Shown here in pieces: positions 46,380-58,828 of a stretch of 64,000 bases of DNA (position 1 is its first letter; every line of letters starts with the position of its first letter). The notes below the pieces were generated by a model. The model made no database searches, was not told the DNA's origin, and was given only the letters and a program-made list of their open reading frames with translations. Position numbers and translations under genes: made by a program. The stretch is from NCBI GenBank assembly GCA_010279815.1, contig QEOQ01000508.1, positions 3,800,159-3,864,158 of the forward strand, given 5' to 3'. The DNA comes from Brachionus plicatilis. Taxonomy: Eukaryota > Rotifera > Eurotatoria > Ploima > Brachionidae.

Positions 46380-48600
46380 GAAGCCTAATATAATTCTTCT
46401 TATTTTTTATTAAAAAAATCCAATCTAAAATTAAAAAGCCTAAATTTTTGATTAAAAATTTACGTCTTTCTTATGATTGTTGAATGATTTAATCAAAAAA
46501 TATTGTTGATTATTTTTTTGCTACTTAGACCGAGGTTTAGACGGTGTAAATTTTACAAACTACTTGACGAAGAGAGCTTGTTTTTTTCTCTCAACAAAAA
46601 TTATTTAAATTGTTGAATAAATTAAAATTAGAAAACAGATTGTTCGAATTGAATTTATGTGGCATTTAAAAATGTATTCTTTTCTTAATTTAGAACTCTA
46701 CATATTATAATGAAGTCGTGATGGCAGACTTTTATTATCTGTTCTAAAAATAAAAAATATTTAAAATAAAACTAAGATTTATTTCTCAATTTTGGCAGCC
46801 TCAAGGTCTAGAATTGCACGCGACCAGATTTGCTGCCGCAGAACTTTTCTTTTGATTTTTCTTATATTTGATCCTCATGTTTTTTTCAAAGCACCTGTTT
46901 CTATTTTGGTAGATAAACAATTTTCGGCTTAAATGGCTGAAATAATTAAAAATAGATAAATATTAGACTGGAATGGCAGAAATTAGAAATGGCTTGAGTT
47001 CTCAATTCGATTGAGCGCTCAAGTTGGCGATTTGGAACACCGAAAACTTGTTTTTATCTCATTCGGAGTTGAATTTTGTTATCAGAAAAATTATTATAAA
47101 CAAACATGTCCTGAATTTATGTTGTTTATTTAAGAGAATATTTTTTTATTAATTTAATGCAACTCAACTTCTTGTTGAAACCAAATATCCCCATGGAATT
47201 AAAAGCTAAAAAGCTAGTTTAATTATGGAAAGAGTACGCAGGTCAATAGAGAAAACAGGGTGGTGATGAATCTCCGATGACTTGAATGACGATATCACAA
47301 TTCCATTCAGCCTATTGCCAAATAGTGTCGGCAAATTGAGAGATTTGACTGAGAATTTTTATTTCTAGAAGCTGATGAAAATGAAATGATAAATGACGAT
47401 GCTACAAAGTTGGAAGACTTCTACGACAATGCATTATACACTCTCAAGTAAATTAATAGATTGAAAATTTCAAAGCAAAAATAAAAATTAACCTAAAATT
47501 AACTTAATAAAATTAAATTTGTCATTTAAAACTCAAGGGTCGACAAAATTTTCGTGTATCTGCAAATTAAAATAGGACCATTTTTTATCCATTAAAATGA
47601 ATGCCGTAAATTATTTTCAACAATTTCTTTTTATTAAATGTGTTTTTAAAATTAAATTTAAATTAAAGGGCAAGTTGAAGTTTCAGATCAAAATGATCAT
47701 TAAAATTTTAAAACTTAATTAATCTAATGATTTTAATAATTTTTGAAAAATAAATTTTATTTATTTAATTTAATTAAATATTTTGAGGGTAACCCTCAGG
47801 CTATGGAAAATGGGCACTACCCTTCTTTTCAGCCTAACGATTTTTTAAAAAAAAGAAATTAATAGAAGTAAATTGCGAGTAAATTAGACAAAAAGAAAAA
47901 TTAAAAAAATAAAATCTAGCCATGCTATGTCTAATAATGGTTCATTATCAAAAAAACATCAAAATGATTGACCTCTAATTTATTTAACAAAAACAATCAA
48001 TACTTTAAATGATTCAGGTTGAATTAATTCAGAAATTCAAATTCATAGCTTTTATATTAATATTAAAACAATTTTAAAACATTAAATTTTTTTGTTTTTT
48101 TTTTTAAAATCAATTAAAGAATGTATTAAAGAAATAATTGAAGAAATTGTTTTAAAAAAAATTAATTTTTACAAAAAAGAATATTTTAACTTTTATCGCA
48201 AAATCTATCAAAAATATTAATTTTTACCAAATTTAATTAAATAGTGATTAATTTATGAAATTAAAATTGGATGACTTAATTATTTTGATTAATTTAAAAA
48301 AACCGATACACATTCATGTGATAAACAAATAATTTAATTTAAAATTTAATTAGATTATTAAAGATTTGAAAATATTCCCCATCATTTGAAAACTTTTCAT
48401 CAAAAGAGAAGAGTACTCTTGTTATTTATATAAAATAAAAGTAAGCTTTTTAACCTTTATAAATTAAATATTCTTTTAAACTCAGTCACCCAAATAAAAT
48501 CAAAAATTTTATTAACACTTAATTAAGTTAATTTAATATCTGATTAAAAAAGATGAAAAATTAGGCTAATAAAAACGATTTTTAAATGCACTTGCCTTAA
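46380..48600. other. AT-rich spacer with coding-like scraps
   Basis: Coding-like patches: 46795-46855 (+, QPQGLELHATRFAAAELFF then a stop) and 47275-47455 (+). A GGCA-family end lies at about 47668 (GGCAAGTTGAAGTTTCAGAT). A member of the GGCTGAAA-box family lies at about 47785-47850 on the minus strand. No complete gene can be built. Confidence 0.4.
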
Positions 48601-48605
48601 ACTTT

Positions 48606-48631
48606 AAGGTCTCTTTTTTAAAGAGACCTTA
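48606..48631. repeat. Hairpin AAGGTCTCTTT / AAAGAGACCTT
   Basis: A perfect inverted repeat in a region with further AAGTCTC/GAGTTTT words. It may belong to the AAGTC MITE group. Confidence 0.4.
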
Positions 48632-48745
48632 AAGAGTTTTAAAGAGTCTGAGTTTTAAAGTCTCTAAGTGACTTGAGACTTAAAAAAATATTAAAGTCTT
48701 ATTTCAAAAAAATTCTCATTACATGGAAGCTTTGGTACATTGGAA

Positions 48746-48780
48746 AAAAATTGTTAGAATTTCCTGTTCTAACAATTTTT
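48746..48780. repeat. Perfect 14-bp stem hairpin
   Basis: AAAAATTGTTAGAA and its exact complement are separated by 7 bases. The stem is too AT-rich and short for a confident microRNA call. Confidence 0.5.
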
Positions 48781-48789
48781 AGCTCTAAA

Positions 48790-48917
48790 TATTGCCTGCA
48801 GACCAGACAAAATCAACTGGCCCATTAAATGCGAATATTTTCATACCATTCAAACAAATATCGATTCTGCAATAAAAATCAATCAGCAATTCCATAGAGT
48901 TCAATTAGCCGAATAAA
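48790..48917 (+). pseudogene. Unrecognised coding-like fragment
   Basis: A + frame with balanced composition reads IACRPDKINWPIKCEYFH and QTNIDSAIKINQQFHRVQL, then a stop. It stands out from the surrounding AT sequence. No family was recognised and there is no start or upstream exon. Could be a transposon relic. Confidence 0.25.
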
Positions 48918-48989
48918 AACTATTAATCAATCTTCAATAAAATCAGATTCCAACTGCTCAACTTGATAAAGAAAATAGGGGAAGATAAA

Positions 48990-51900
48990 TAAAGAAATAA
49001 TATTTTTTATATAAATATTTTTATTGTATTAAATAAAACTAAATTTTCTTTCCGAACAAAAAAATGGCATTTTTGCCTAAATTACAAATAAAAAAAATGC
49101 TTAATTAAATGAATGGCCAGTAAATTTTGCCTCAATTCTCTAAGTAAAAAAATAAAATCGAATTTATTAACAAATTAATTTTATGAGACATCAGGATTAA
49201 ATAGCGTGACCCCATCCAAAAAAGACATCGGTAATCAAGTAATAATTAGTTTGGATATACCGACTTGGGTACAAGGAGAAAGAGGGGTGACCTTATACAG
49301 CTATGTAAAATAACACATGGGTTAGAAGAGGTTATTTAATTTCTGAATTCTTATCTTAATTATCTAAAAAGTCACTATTTAATTAGTTCTAAATAAAATA
49401 AATTTAATTTACAAAAAAAAGATATTATTTACTAAGGAGTTTTAAGGTTTAGGTGAGGGATCACTATGTTAGACCCAAATTTCCATTAAAACTAAAATTC
49501 AACCAAAAGTTTTAATCTTTGAAAAAAACAAATTAAATGACTTAAAAAATAAGAGTGATAAATTGATTTTCTATGAATTTTTAAAAAAATTTATCTAAAT
49601 GAATTGAAAGAATTATTAAAAATTTTGAAAAAAAATTTTTTTTATTAACTCAAACAAATCTGTATTATTCCTTAAAAATGTCAGACAAAAAGAAATAGAA
49701 ATATTTAGTCTAATAAAATCATAGCTCAAAGCTAAAATTATTAAAACTTTTAGCTTGGAATTTAATTTAAATGTATTTGAAATTTTTATTAGAAAAATTA
49801 AATCTAAATTTTCATTACTCACGTCAAATTCCCTTTAACTAATAATAAAATAGAATTAAAAAAACTAAAGTAAAATGACAGAATTTTATTAATAAAAAAC
49901 AAATTTAAATCGAAATTTTATCCAAAAATAAATACTCATTTTAAATAATAATTTTTAGTGTTAAGTAAAATCCAAAATCTAACTGTTAACCCCCCGTTTT
50001 TTTTAAAACCTTTTCTTAATTAAATTTGATAATCGAACAAAAATGTATATTTTAGCCAAATCTTACCAAATATTTGAGTGTACTGTTAATAATTCTTCGA
50101 AAAAGTATTCGAATATATTAGGGTTTAAAATTTTTTTGTCTATTCATTGTTTTCAAATCTAGCTTAGATCATTTATTCGAGATTACTGATGAACTTGGAT
50201 AATTTAGACATACTTTCAAGATATAATCTAATACAATAAAATTGGATGCCTCAAAAAAAATTCTGTCAATAAAAATCACATCTTACTATCAATAAATGGT
50301 ATCATGTTTTAAGCATTGATTGATTTACTGATAAACAAAGGTGAACATTTTTGAAAATTGAACGCATATTTATTTAAAATTCTCTTTAGATTTAAACATT
50401 CTTATAAATAAAATTTGATCAGACGAAAAAGTTATTTTAATAGCACTACTCAGTCTGAATAATATTTTGATTAAATTAAAATTCATGCTGAGGCTTAATG
50501 GTCGATTCTTTAATAATTTTTCGTTTAGAATTCATCGTTTTAGCCTGATTTAAATAAAAAAAAACTTAAATTAAATGATACCAATAATGGGATTTATTTT
50601 ATTTTTGAATAAAAATTTTGTTAATTTTTTCTTTAAAGAGTTATCAAATAAAAAAATTCGAACAAGATGTTATAAAGATTTAACAGAAAGATTTGAAGAT
50701 TTATTCTACTTTTTTTATTAATTAAAATATTTTGAACAAAAGAATTTTTTTTGATTATCTTTCTTTAAACTGATTCTTTGAAAATAATTATTATAAGGGC
50801 TTTAAGAATTGTGATTTTTTATTAATATTGACTTGAATGTTTTATTTAAAAAATTTCACTGGAAATATAAAAAAAAGTTAACCCAAACACATTTAATTTC
50901 CTAAAGCTTAACCCTGAGTTCTAACTCAATAGACTCAAAAGTATTTGAAGATAATTTGAATCGTGGTATCTTATCGATCGGCATTATTCATCAGATGAAA
51001 ATGATTAATTTGCTTAGTTAAGAAAAATTTTATTTGATTAAAAAAAATATAAAAAAGATTAGATAAATCAATAGCAAGAATTCAAGTTAAATAGATACAT
51101 TTGAACCTTGCTATAGCGAACATTAAAAACAAATATAATTTCTTTATAAAACATTTTTGTAACACTTCATCAGAAATTTAATAAAAAAAAATCTCGATAA
51201 AACTGGTTCAATATCCTTTTTTTTAAGGTGCACCCGATGAATGAATTCTCACCTTCTTAGATTGCTAAAGGTTGATTTCAGAAAATTTTTATAATCATGA
51301 TTTTGCATTAATAACAAAAGTCAAAAATCCGCACTTTTAAATGACTTAAAATTTTTAAAAGTATTTTTTTGTATTTTAACTTGAGTGATGTTTGAAGATG
51401 AACATTTTTCCTATAATGTCATATTGTCAATGTGTTATCAATTGATTTATCTTTATCTTTTTCAACTTTTTCTATATTTTTTATAATTTTAAAGACTTGG
51501 ATTATAAAAAAATTTCAAAGCTCGTTTTCTGTTTTACTTAAGAATTTTGTTTCAAATAAATAAATAATTTTTAATAGAAATAATTTATTAATATTTTTCA
51601 TTAAAATAATAACTTTTCTTCTAAAATTTGATCTTTCTTGTTTAATTTGATCTTTTTTCGATTTATTGTGAAAATAAATGTTCGTATTTAAACGAGTGTA
51701 CAAAAACTGTTAATTCAAAAATCTAAAATTTCTTTATTTAAATAAACTTTTTTTAATATTTTAAATTTCAAAAACTGCGATTATGAGGGTTCAAGAAAAT
51801 TTTAAGCCATTATGATGGACATTGGATAATTTCTAAAATAATTTATTATAAGATTTGGAAAAAATATAATTTTGAATTAAAATATTTTATAGAAATTTTT

Positions 51901-53480
51901 TTTAAGTTTCTCTGAAAATTTCATCTAAATAAAATGATGACTTAAACTATTCTTTCAAAGAATCAATCTTCACTTAAACATAAATTATAAACTTGATATT
52001 CTTATGTTTATTAATTTCCACCAGGCAATATTGATCAAATGAAAAAAAATCTTTCGCATTGATTTATTTTTGCTTTTTGTGTAGTAACTATTAAAAAAAT
52101 TCGGAGCTTTTACATTTTTCTAGCTTTTGCTTTTCCTTTTTCTGAAAAAATTATTTTAAATAAAGACAAAAATAATCTATCCATCATTAATGAAAAAAAA
52201 GTTTGATCTTTGTGTTGTTCAAAGGCCATGAAATAAAAGTGAAGTCAGCTTTCTTGAAATTTTTTAAAATTTTTAAAATCACAATTAAAAAAGAAGTAAT
52301 CTTGGTTGATTTTAAAATTTTTTTTGAAAATAAAAAGGTTTTAATAAAATAAAAGTGAAAATAAGAGTAAAAATTTTTTAATTTTCGTAAATCTGAAAAA
52401 ATCAAAGATAGCCTATTTTTATATTTCTAGAAAATAAAGTTATTATCGACCTTAGAAACTCTGTTTATTTGGTTGACTAATTTTTAATTTTTATAAATTT
52501 TAATCAAATTTAAAAATTCTAGTTTTAAAGTTTTTTATCTTCAAATGTTTAAGTTAAAATTTTTAAATGACCTAAAATTTTTTAATTATATTTTTTGCTT
52601 TTGCACAAGTCTTTTTTATATATTTTTGATTTTTTTAAAATTTTTTATTTACGACCAACTTAAGCAATGGTTAAAATAGAAATTAAAAATTTAGTACTAC
52701 TAAAATTTAAAAAAAACACAAAAACTAAAATTGAATTTTTCTCAAAAAATTTTTTTTAGTTTTTATAAAATTTAATGCACATGATTTTTTAAAATTTTTA
52801 AAAGAAATAAAAAGCTTAATTTATAAGAACAAATTGATAGAATTTTTGAAAATCTTGAATCCTGAAAACAAAAAAAATTGAATAGATAAAAAAAATGCTC
52901 AAGGAATTAAACTGAAATATAAAATTGGGCCCCGACTTTTTCCTCATACTTTTTTTGGTAATTTTTATTAAACCTGTATTACATAGAAAATACACAGCTA
53001 AAAGAACTTAAAAAATTTTACCATTATTGAAAGCTTTTATTGAATAGAGATAATCAATTAGCTTAACATTGATTGAATTTATCTAAATAAATAATCTAAG
53101 CATTTATTTAAGTTAATAGCACAATTTAGATGTTCATCCGCCCTCAATTCTTCAATGCAGCTTCGAAAATTTAATATTTTCTTGAACAAAAAATGCATTT
53201 TTATTTTTTGTATGCCAAATAAAGAACAGATCTTTATAAAACCATTTAATGCGAAACAATTAGATAATAATCCCAAGTTTTTGCTAAAATTCGAGTATTC
53301 AATAAATATGGAATTGCTTAAGTTAAACAAAAAGTAAATGGTATAATTCTTTACATTTGTGGATCAAAATGTTCAGAATTGAAAAGAACAAATGAAGTTT
53401 TCATGAATTTAACCTTAAAATTATATAAATTTAAATAAATAAATTAATTAAAAATAAACTCTTAGACTCTTTTATTTAGG
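48990..53480. other. AT-rich spacer
   Basis: No gene recognised. A GC-richer stretch near 49200-49320 contains GTGACCCC and an opposed GGGGTGACC about 90 bp apart, perhaps a small element. The overlapping opposite-strand ORFs at 53079-53337 have no family signature. Confidence 0.4.
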
Positions 53481-53488
53481 GTAAAAAA

Positions 53489-53961
53489 TTAATTTCTTGG
53501 GCAGACTACGAGCTCATCGAAGCCTGAAGCCGGGTCGAATTCCCGCTTGAATGCCAAGTCTTCGCATTCCCCGATGACAATTTCTGCTGTGGTGAAAACA
53601 TTCATTTCGCCAAACACGTGTCCGCCCAGAACTTGGCCATTTTTGGTCGAAAGCGAGATGTGCAGGTGGTGGCCTCCGATGCAAGAAAGAGTGCCTACTA
53701 AGGAAACGATTTCCATGTGTTCTTGGTAGACTTTTACCTTTGAAAATTAGAAAAGAATGAAAAAAAAAAGACAAAATTTACTTCGTTTTCTTCTTGTCCA
53801 CCGAAAGCCATGCGAACAGTGGCCTTGGTTAGACTGCCCACACAGGTCATTATAAAAGCAGACTTGAGGCCATTTTGTTTAACAAAATTGTCCAATTCTT
53901 GGTTCAAGTCTTGGTTAGGTCTCAAACGCAAAGCATACACTTTTAAGTTTGATTTAGACAT
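53489..53961 (-). CDS. PPC/DUF296-domain protein (2 exons)
   Basis: Exons inferred at 53782-53961 and 53489-53737 with a 44-bp GT-AG intron, together 142 residues, which is nearly one PPC domain. The start MSKSNLKVYALRL is followed by ELDNFVKQNGLKSAF and MTCVGSLTKATVRMAFG, then EIVSLVGTLSCIGGHHLHIS, GQVLGGHVFGEMNVFTTAEI and VIGECEDLAFKREFDP. The GxHLH and GGH histidines of the family are present. PPC domains form trimers and occur in bacteria, archaea and plant AT-hook proteins. This one has no AT-hook, so a plant-like transcription role should not be assumed; biochemical function is unknown. The first ATG after the tRNA was chosen because the frame upstream runs through the tRNA. Confidence 0.9.
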
Positions 53962-54021
53962 TTTTGATTTTTTTATAAAATATGCTAAATTAAATGATGA
54001 GAATTTTTGAAAAGAAAAAAA

Positions 54022-54092
54022 TGCACTGGCCGGGAATCGAACCCGGGCCGCCCGCGTGGCAGGCGAGCATTCTACCACTGAACCACCAGTGC
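54022..54092 (-). tRNA. tRNA-Gly (anticodon GCC)
   Basis: 71 nt on the minus strand. It starts GCACTGGTGGTTCAGTGG, carries the anticodon loop CTGCCAC and T arm GGTTCGATTCC, and ends CCAGTGC plus discriminator A. The 7-bp acceptor stem pairs fully. The A box (TGGTTCAGTGG) and B box (GGTTCGATTCC) are intact, and a T-run follows as a Pol III terminator. No intron. It lies 60 bp upstream of the PPC gene in the same orientation. Confidence 0.97.
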
Positions 54093-57000
54093 TAATTTGC
54101 TAGGGGTAAATCACAAAATTTTTAAATATTTTTTAATAATTTTAATTTAAAAATTTTGAAGTTAATTTTCTATTTTTTTAAATCAAGAATTAAATTTCAT
54201 TAGAAAATTTTATCAAGTCGAAAACAAGTCAAAGTATGACTTTCACTTAAATTTTTTTTTTAAATTACAAGTTTTGAGCTGTTTGAAAAAATTTAAAAAT
54301 TAAAAAATATAATTTATATAAATAATAAAATAAAATTTTTGTCTTAATTTCTTTTTAGATGAAAAAATTGAAATATGAATTATTCAACAATGCATTTTTT
54401 AGTTATTGATATTTAATATTACCTGATCTTTCGAAAAAATGCTTTGAGAAATGTTCGGGTCAGCTCAGAATGGATCAAAGTCCTTCTTTTCAGCCCAACG
54501 TAAATAATATTTTGTTTTGCAATTTATAAGACGAATAAGAAAAATTATTTCTGCATTAAAATAAATAAAGTTAAGATAAACAATTAAAATAAACAATTTG
54601 TAAATATTTTATACGTTTATTCCTCAATTAAATATATTGGACATAAAATAAATAAATAAGACATAAACTAAATAAAAATAAAAATAAATAGACAGAAATT
54701 AAATATTTTAAACATTAAGGTAATATTTTCTCAATTAGTTTAGTGTACACAAAATCAAGTCTTTCTAAATTTTACTTTTTTTTAACAATTTTTACAAACA
54801 ATTACCTAAATTAACGTAATTTTTGGTTAAAAAAAGTTATTTTAAAATTATTTTTTATTTTAATTTTATTTTAAAATCATAAAATTCTTATTTTAATATA
54901 TTAAATAATTTATTAAATTTTTAATTTAAATATATTAACCTAAAATTATTTGTTTATTTGAAACTGAAAAAAATATTTTCTTTTATTTTATATGGATTTT
55001 TTTATTTTTTATTGTGTTTTCAAAAAATTTATTTTTTGGCAATTTTTTTAATAAAAATTTTTTAATTTTTTTCAGTAACTCAATAAAAAAGTGAGAATTA
55101 TAAAGACTTTGTAATTATTTTGATAAATTATTTAATTTAAATTTATTAACCTAAAATATTTATTTAAAACTTAAATAATTATTTGAAACATCGCAATACA
55201 CAAAAAATTAAACCATTTTATTTTTAATTTAAATTTTTGCCCTCTAATTAATTACAGAGGGGTCAGTAGTGAATAAAGTCAAAACGGTTTAAAATATTGA
55301 TCATTAGAAATTTATTTTAAGCTTTTTGTTTTTTAATCTAAAAATACAGATTTACAAATAAATAATAAATAATTGAATCTCAAAAAATCTTACCTTTCAT
55401 AGCGAGGTGCTCCACGGGCACAGGCTCGTTGAAGATTAAATAATAAAAATTATTTAATAATTAGAATTTGATATAACAAAATCTGCTGCTGAATTAATGT
55501 CCATAACTAAAGAATTGATATTGACGCAATTTATTCTGATTAAAAAACGAGATTACATTATTCGTCGTACAGGTTTAAAAGAAGTTGACGTGGAATCTGA
55601 AAACGACATATTTCATTAGGCACTAAATCATTATTAAAACCATGGCATGATATACTTTTTTTCATTATTATTGTATATCAAAAACCCAACAAGAGAATTA
55701 ATAATTTTTCAACAAAAAATTACTCATTAAATAAAACCTCCCTCAATTTGAAAATGAAGCCAAGATTGTATTAAGCCAAGAAGTACTCAACAAAATTTTT
55801 CATCACCTTAAATTGCATCGCTAGATAAAACAAATATTAATTTTAAATTGTGTTGGAATTAACTATCTCACTTTTTATTAGTTCAAATTGAAATTCTTTT
55901 TAAAAAATGTTCAACAGAATAATTTTTCAATTTTTTTTTTATTTGAGAAATTTTGGATTCCGAAAGTTTATAGATAAAATTGGAAAAAAAGATTAAAGTA
56001 ATAGTAATAGCAAAGTAACATCTAATGCTATAGGGAACAAAATGGATTTTTTTATTTTTAATTTGTTTTCAAAAAATTTGTTTTTTTAGCAATTTTTTTT
56101 AATAAAAATTTTTAAATTTTTTTCAGTAACTTAATAAAAAAGTGAGAATTATAAAGTAAAAAGTAATTATTTTGATTAACCTTTAAATAAAATTAAAAAA
56201 ATTTTTTCAAGTTGATTGTTATGTTCAGAACAAAATTAGATTTAAAAAAATTGCTTAAAGATAAATTATCAAAAAGTTCTTTTTTATCTGGTATTTAAAA
56301 TTTATATTTATTCAGAAAGTTTTTTTAATCTTTTTATGAAAAGATGTTATCTAATATGATAAGTACTTTTATTGAATGCTAATTTTCAAATTAATTTTTT
56401 AAGATATTTCATCATGAAAATTTCAACCGCGAATCTAATTAAAATGAGTTCGATAAAATGATTTTGTTCATTTAAAGAAAAATGTAATTTATTTGATTTG
56501 AAAAATAAACTTCTCAAAAAAAATTAGAAAGCTAATGTAAAATTTTTTAGACAAAATGAGAATTTAATTTTATGGGAAAAAATTAAGAAAAGAATTTTAT
56601 TAGACAAAACATGCAAAAATCGTAAAAAGTACAGATAAAAGATTGATTTCTTAGATGTTTTTTTTAATTTTTTAAAACAAAAAGGTTTAGAGTTTAAGGT
56701 TCAGGAAATGCAAAACGTCCACGCTATCTTAGGATTCGATTTTCGACCTCAAACCCCAAAAAGACAATTTTTTAGGGGGGGTCAAAAAAAATTTTTTTCC
56801 CCTGGATGGACTCAAAGGTTTCATTAATTTGCCAAAGTATACTTTTTTGTATTTAGTTCGAATAAAAAAGAATGTTTTTAATTTTTTCAAAACAAAAACC
56901 TTGTTTTTTTTTGTTCGAATGATAAAAAAAAAAACAAAACAAAATAGTATAAAATCCATTAAAATAAATGGAAATAGAGGTAGGAACCGAAAAAAATTGT

Positions 57001-57889
57001 CCGAATAGTAAATTAATCGGATAAAGGCGTTCCGGTTTGGAAAATTAATTTGAAGATTTTTTTATCAAATTCATTCGAAAAAAAAAATTAAATTTTTTGA
57101 AATTAACTCAATTCAAAGTCAAGTCAAATTGCTTAACTTTAAAAAAATTTTTTTTTTTAAATTCAAGTCATTGACTTGACCGAGTGAGATTAAAATTGAG
57201 CGGATTGTGGAGAGCTGATTAAAATTGCTTGATAAGGATAAGTTACATGTTTAATGTTGGTGATGATGAATTTGAGTTTTATTGATTAATTGATTTGAGA
57301 TTTGCTTTAAATGAGCTATTAAGTTATGTGAAATTCAGTACAAAATGATAAAGAGGACAGAAAAAATGTAAAAATATTGAATTAATTTTTCCTTTAAATG
57401 AAACATTCTTGCATCAAATATAAAGGTCTGCTAAATTTGCAGATTTAAGCAGAAATTAAATTTCAAATTAATCGAGCGTAGTGCATTTTCATTAAAAAAA
57501 GTGATTTCTTTTTTTTATATTTTGTTCTGTTCTTTTGTACTGAAGTTCACAAAACCAAGCTATTGAGTAACTATATTCTATAGAAATAGTTTTTAAAGTG
57601 ATATTTATTTAATTAATAATGAAAATATTCTTTGAAAATAATTCCATAAATTAATTTTTCTGGGAAGAAGATTTTAAGAATTGAACGTTCCCCTTAAGTT
57701 TTGTTTACTAGAATTTGAGTCAATTGTTTGTTTGCTTTTTAGAAATGAATTTATTTTTTAGGACTAATTTATTTGAGTCAATCTTCTCCTTGAGTTTAAA
57801 TACCTGATAATCAATATTTCAAAATCTAAAAAAAATTTTTGCCGATTTTTATTTTTCACAACTTGAGAAAATATTAACCAGCTTGCAAA
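54093..57889. other. AT-rich spacer
   Basis: A GGCTGAAA-box family member lies on the minus strand at about 54435-54505. A coding-like + stretch at 55482-55619 reads SAAELMSITKELILTQFIL, then RDYIIRRTGLKEVDVESEN and a stop, unrecognised. A minus-strand exon-like patch with GTAAGA donor lies at 55399-55432. Related AT-rich blocks at 55005-55115 and 56042-56150 (TTTTTCAGTAACT-AATAAAAAAGTGAGAATT) form a direct repeat. No gene was resolved. Confidence 0.4.
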
Positions 57890-57897
57890 AATTAAAA

Positions 57898-58828
57898 GGG
57901 TCTACCTTGTTTTGTGATCAAAAGATCACCTATTTGGTGGTCTGGTCCTGATCACAGGGTTGGTTAACATTAAAGATCACTGATCACATTCTTGACGTTT
58001 TTGTGACCTTAAATTTTTAAGAATAAAAAAGACAAATTTTAATGTGACCATTTATTAAAATATGTGACCATTGTCACGTTAATGTGACCAAAAATATAGA
58101 ATACAAAGTTTCAAATAAAAAAAAAATAAAATAAAGTTTAAAAAAAAGGAAATTTTAATGTTGTTTTGCGATATGAAGCTTAACCCCACGTTCATTTTTC
58201 ATCATTTTTCTACATAGTGGACATGGCAATGGATTTTCATGCTTACTTAAAGCACGACCAATTTGTAATTATGTTTCTACGGGAACAGTTGGTTGTGTGA
58301 ATGACTCTTTTTCATATAACAAAGCTTTGGTTCTAACAGACAAGATCTGGTTTCTGCTGTCAGCTGTTCTTTTTCGAAACTTAAGATTTAGCTCAGACCC
58401 TTTCTTTATACAATTGGTTTTATCACAACAACGAGTAGAAAATATTAAGCCAAGATTTCTTAGCTTATCAAAGTTTAAATTCATCAGTTTGTTCTAAACT
58501 CATTTTTGATCAAAAGTGTAAAATACAATTCAAATTTATATAAAAATTTTGAATAGCACATAGTATTTTTATAAAAACGCAAGCAATAAGCACAGAGCTT
58601 AAAAAAGTCTGATGTGTTGCATGCTTTAAAAAAAAAATTTCAAATTTAAGAGATTTTTATTAAAAATTATTTTGGTGATCATGTAAAATTTTTAGTGATC
58701 ATTAATTTGTATATTTAAGGTCACAAAACGTCAAGAATATGATCAGTGATCTTTAATGTTCACCAACCCTGTGATCAGGACCAGACCACCAAATAGGTGA
58801 TCTTTTGATTACAAAACAAGGTAGACCC
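57898..58828. mobile_element. GGGTCT-type TIR element with 8-bp target duplication (copy B)
   Basis: A 931-bp element with ~117-bp TIRs that differ at only a few positions. They begin GGGTCTACCTTGTTTTGTGA and are rich in GATCAC and GTGACC. AATTAAAA flanks both ends (57890-57897 and 58829-58836). The inner parts add further TGTGACCA repeats at the left and GTGATCA repeats at the right. The interior carries a minus-strand zinc-finger ORF with one stop. The duplication size fits hAT, P or Merlin; the termini match none of the standard consensus ends I know. Confidence 0.85.
58155..58484 (-). pseudogene. Element-borne ORF ending in a single C2H2 zinc finger
   Basis: Minus-strand frame of about 109 codons with one internal TAA (58269-58271). 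The first part is basic and unrecognised (MNLNFDKLRNLGLIFSTRCC onward). After the stop, in the same frame, it reads KHENPLPCPLCRKMMKNERG and VKLHIAKQH, a canonical C-x2-C-x12-H-x4-H-type finger ending two residues before the terminal stop. The whole frame lies between the TIRs. It is probably the truncated end of a larger element protein. The stop could be a sequencing or true mutation. Confidence 0.6.

Noticed and set aside
48746..48780. microRNA precursor
   Set aside because: The stem is 14 bp and AT-rich, well below a usual precursor length.
53079..53337. Overlapping ORFs on both strands downstream of the PPC gene
   Set aside because: Neither frame has a recognisable motif, and the strand is ambiguous.
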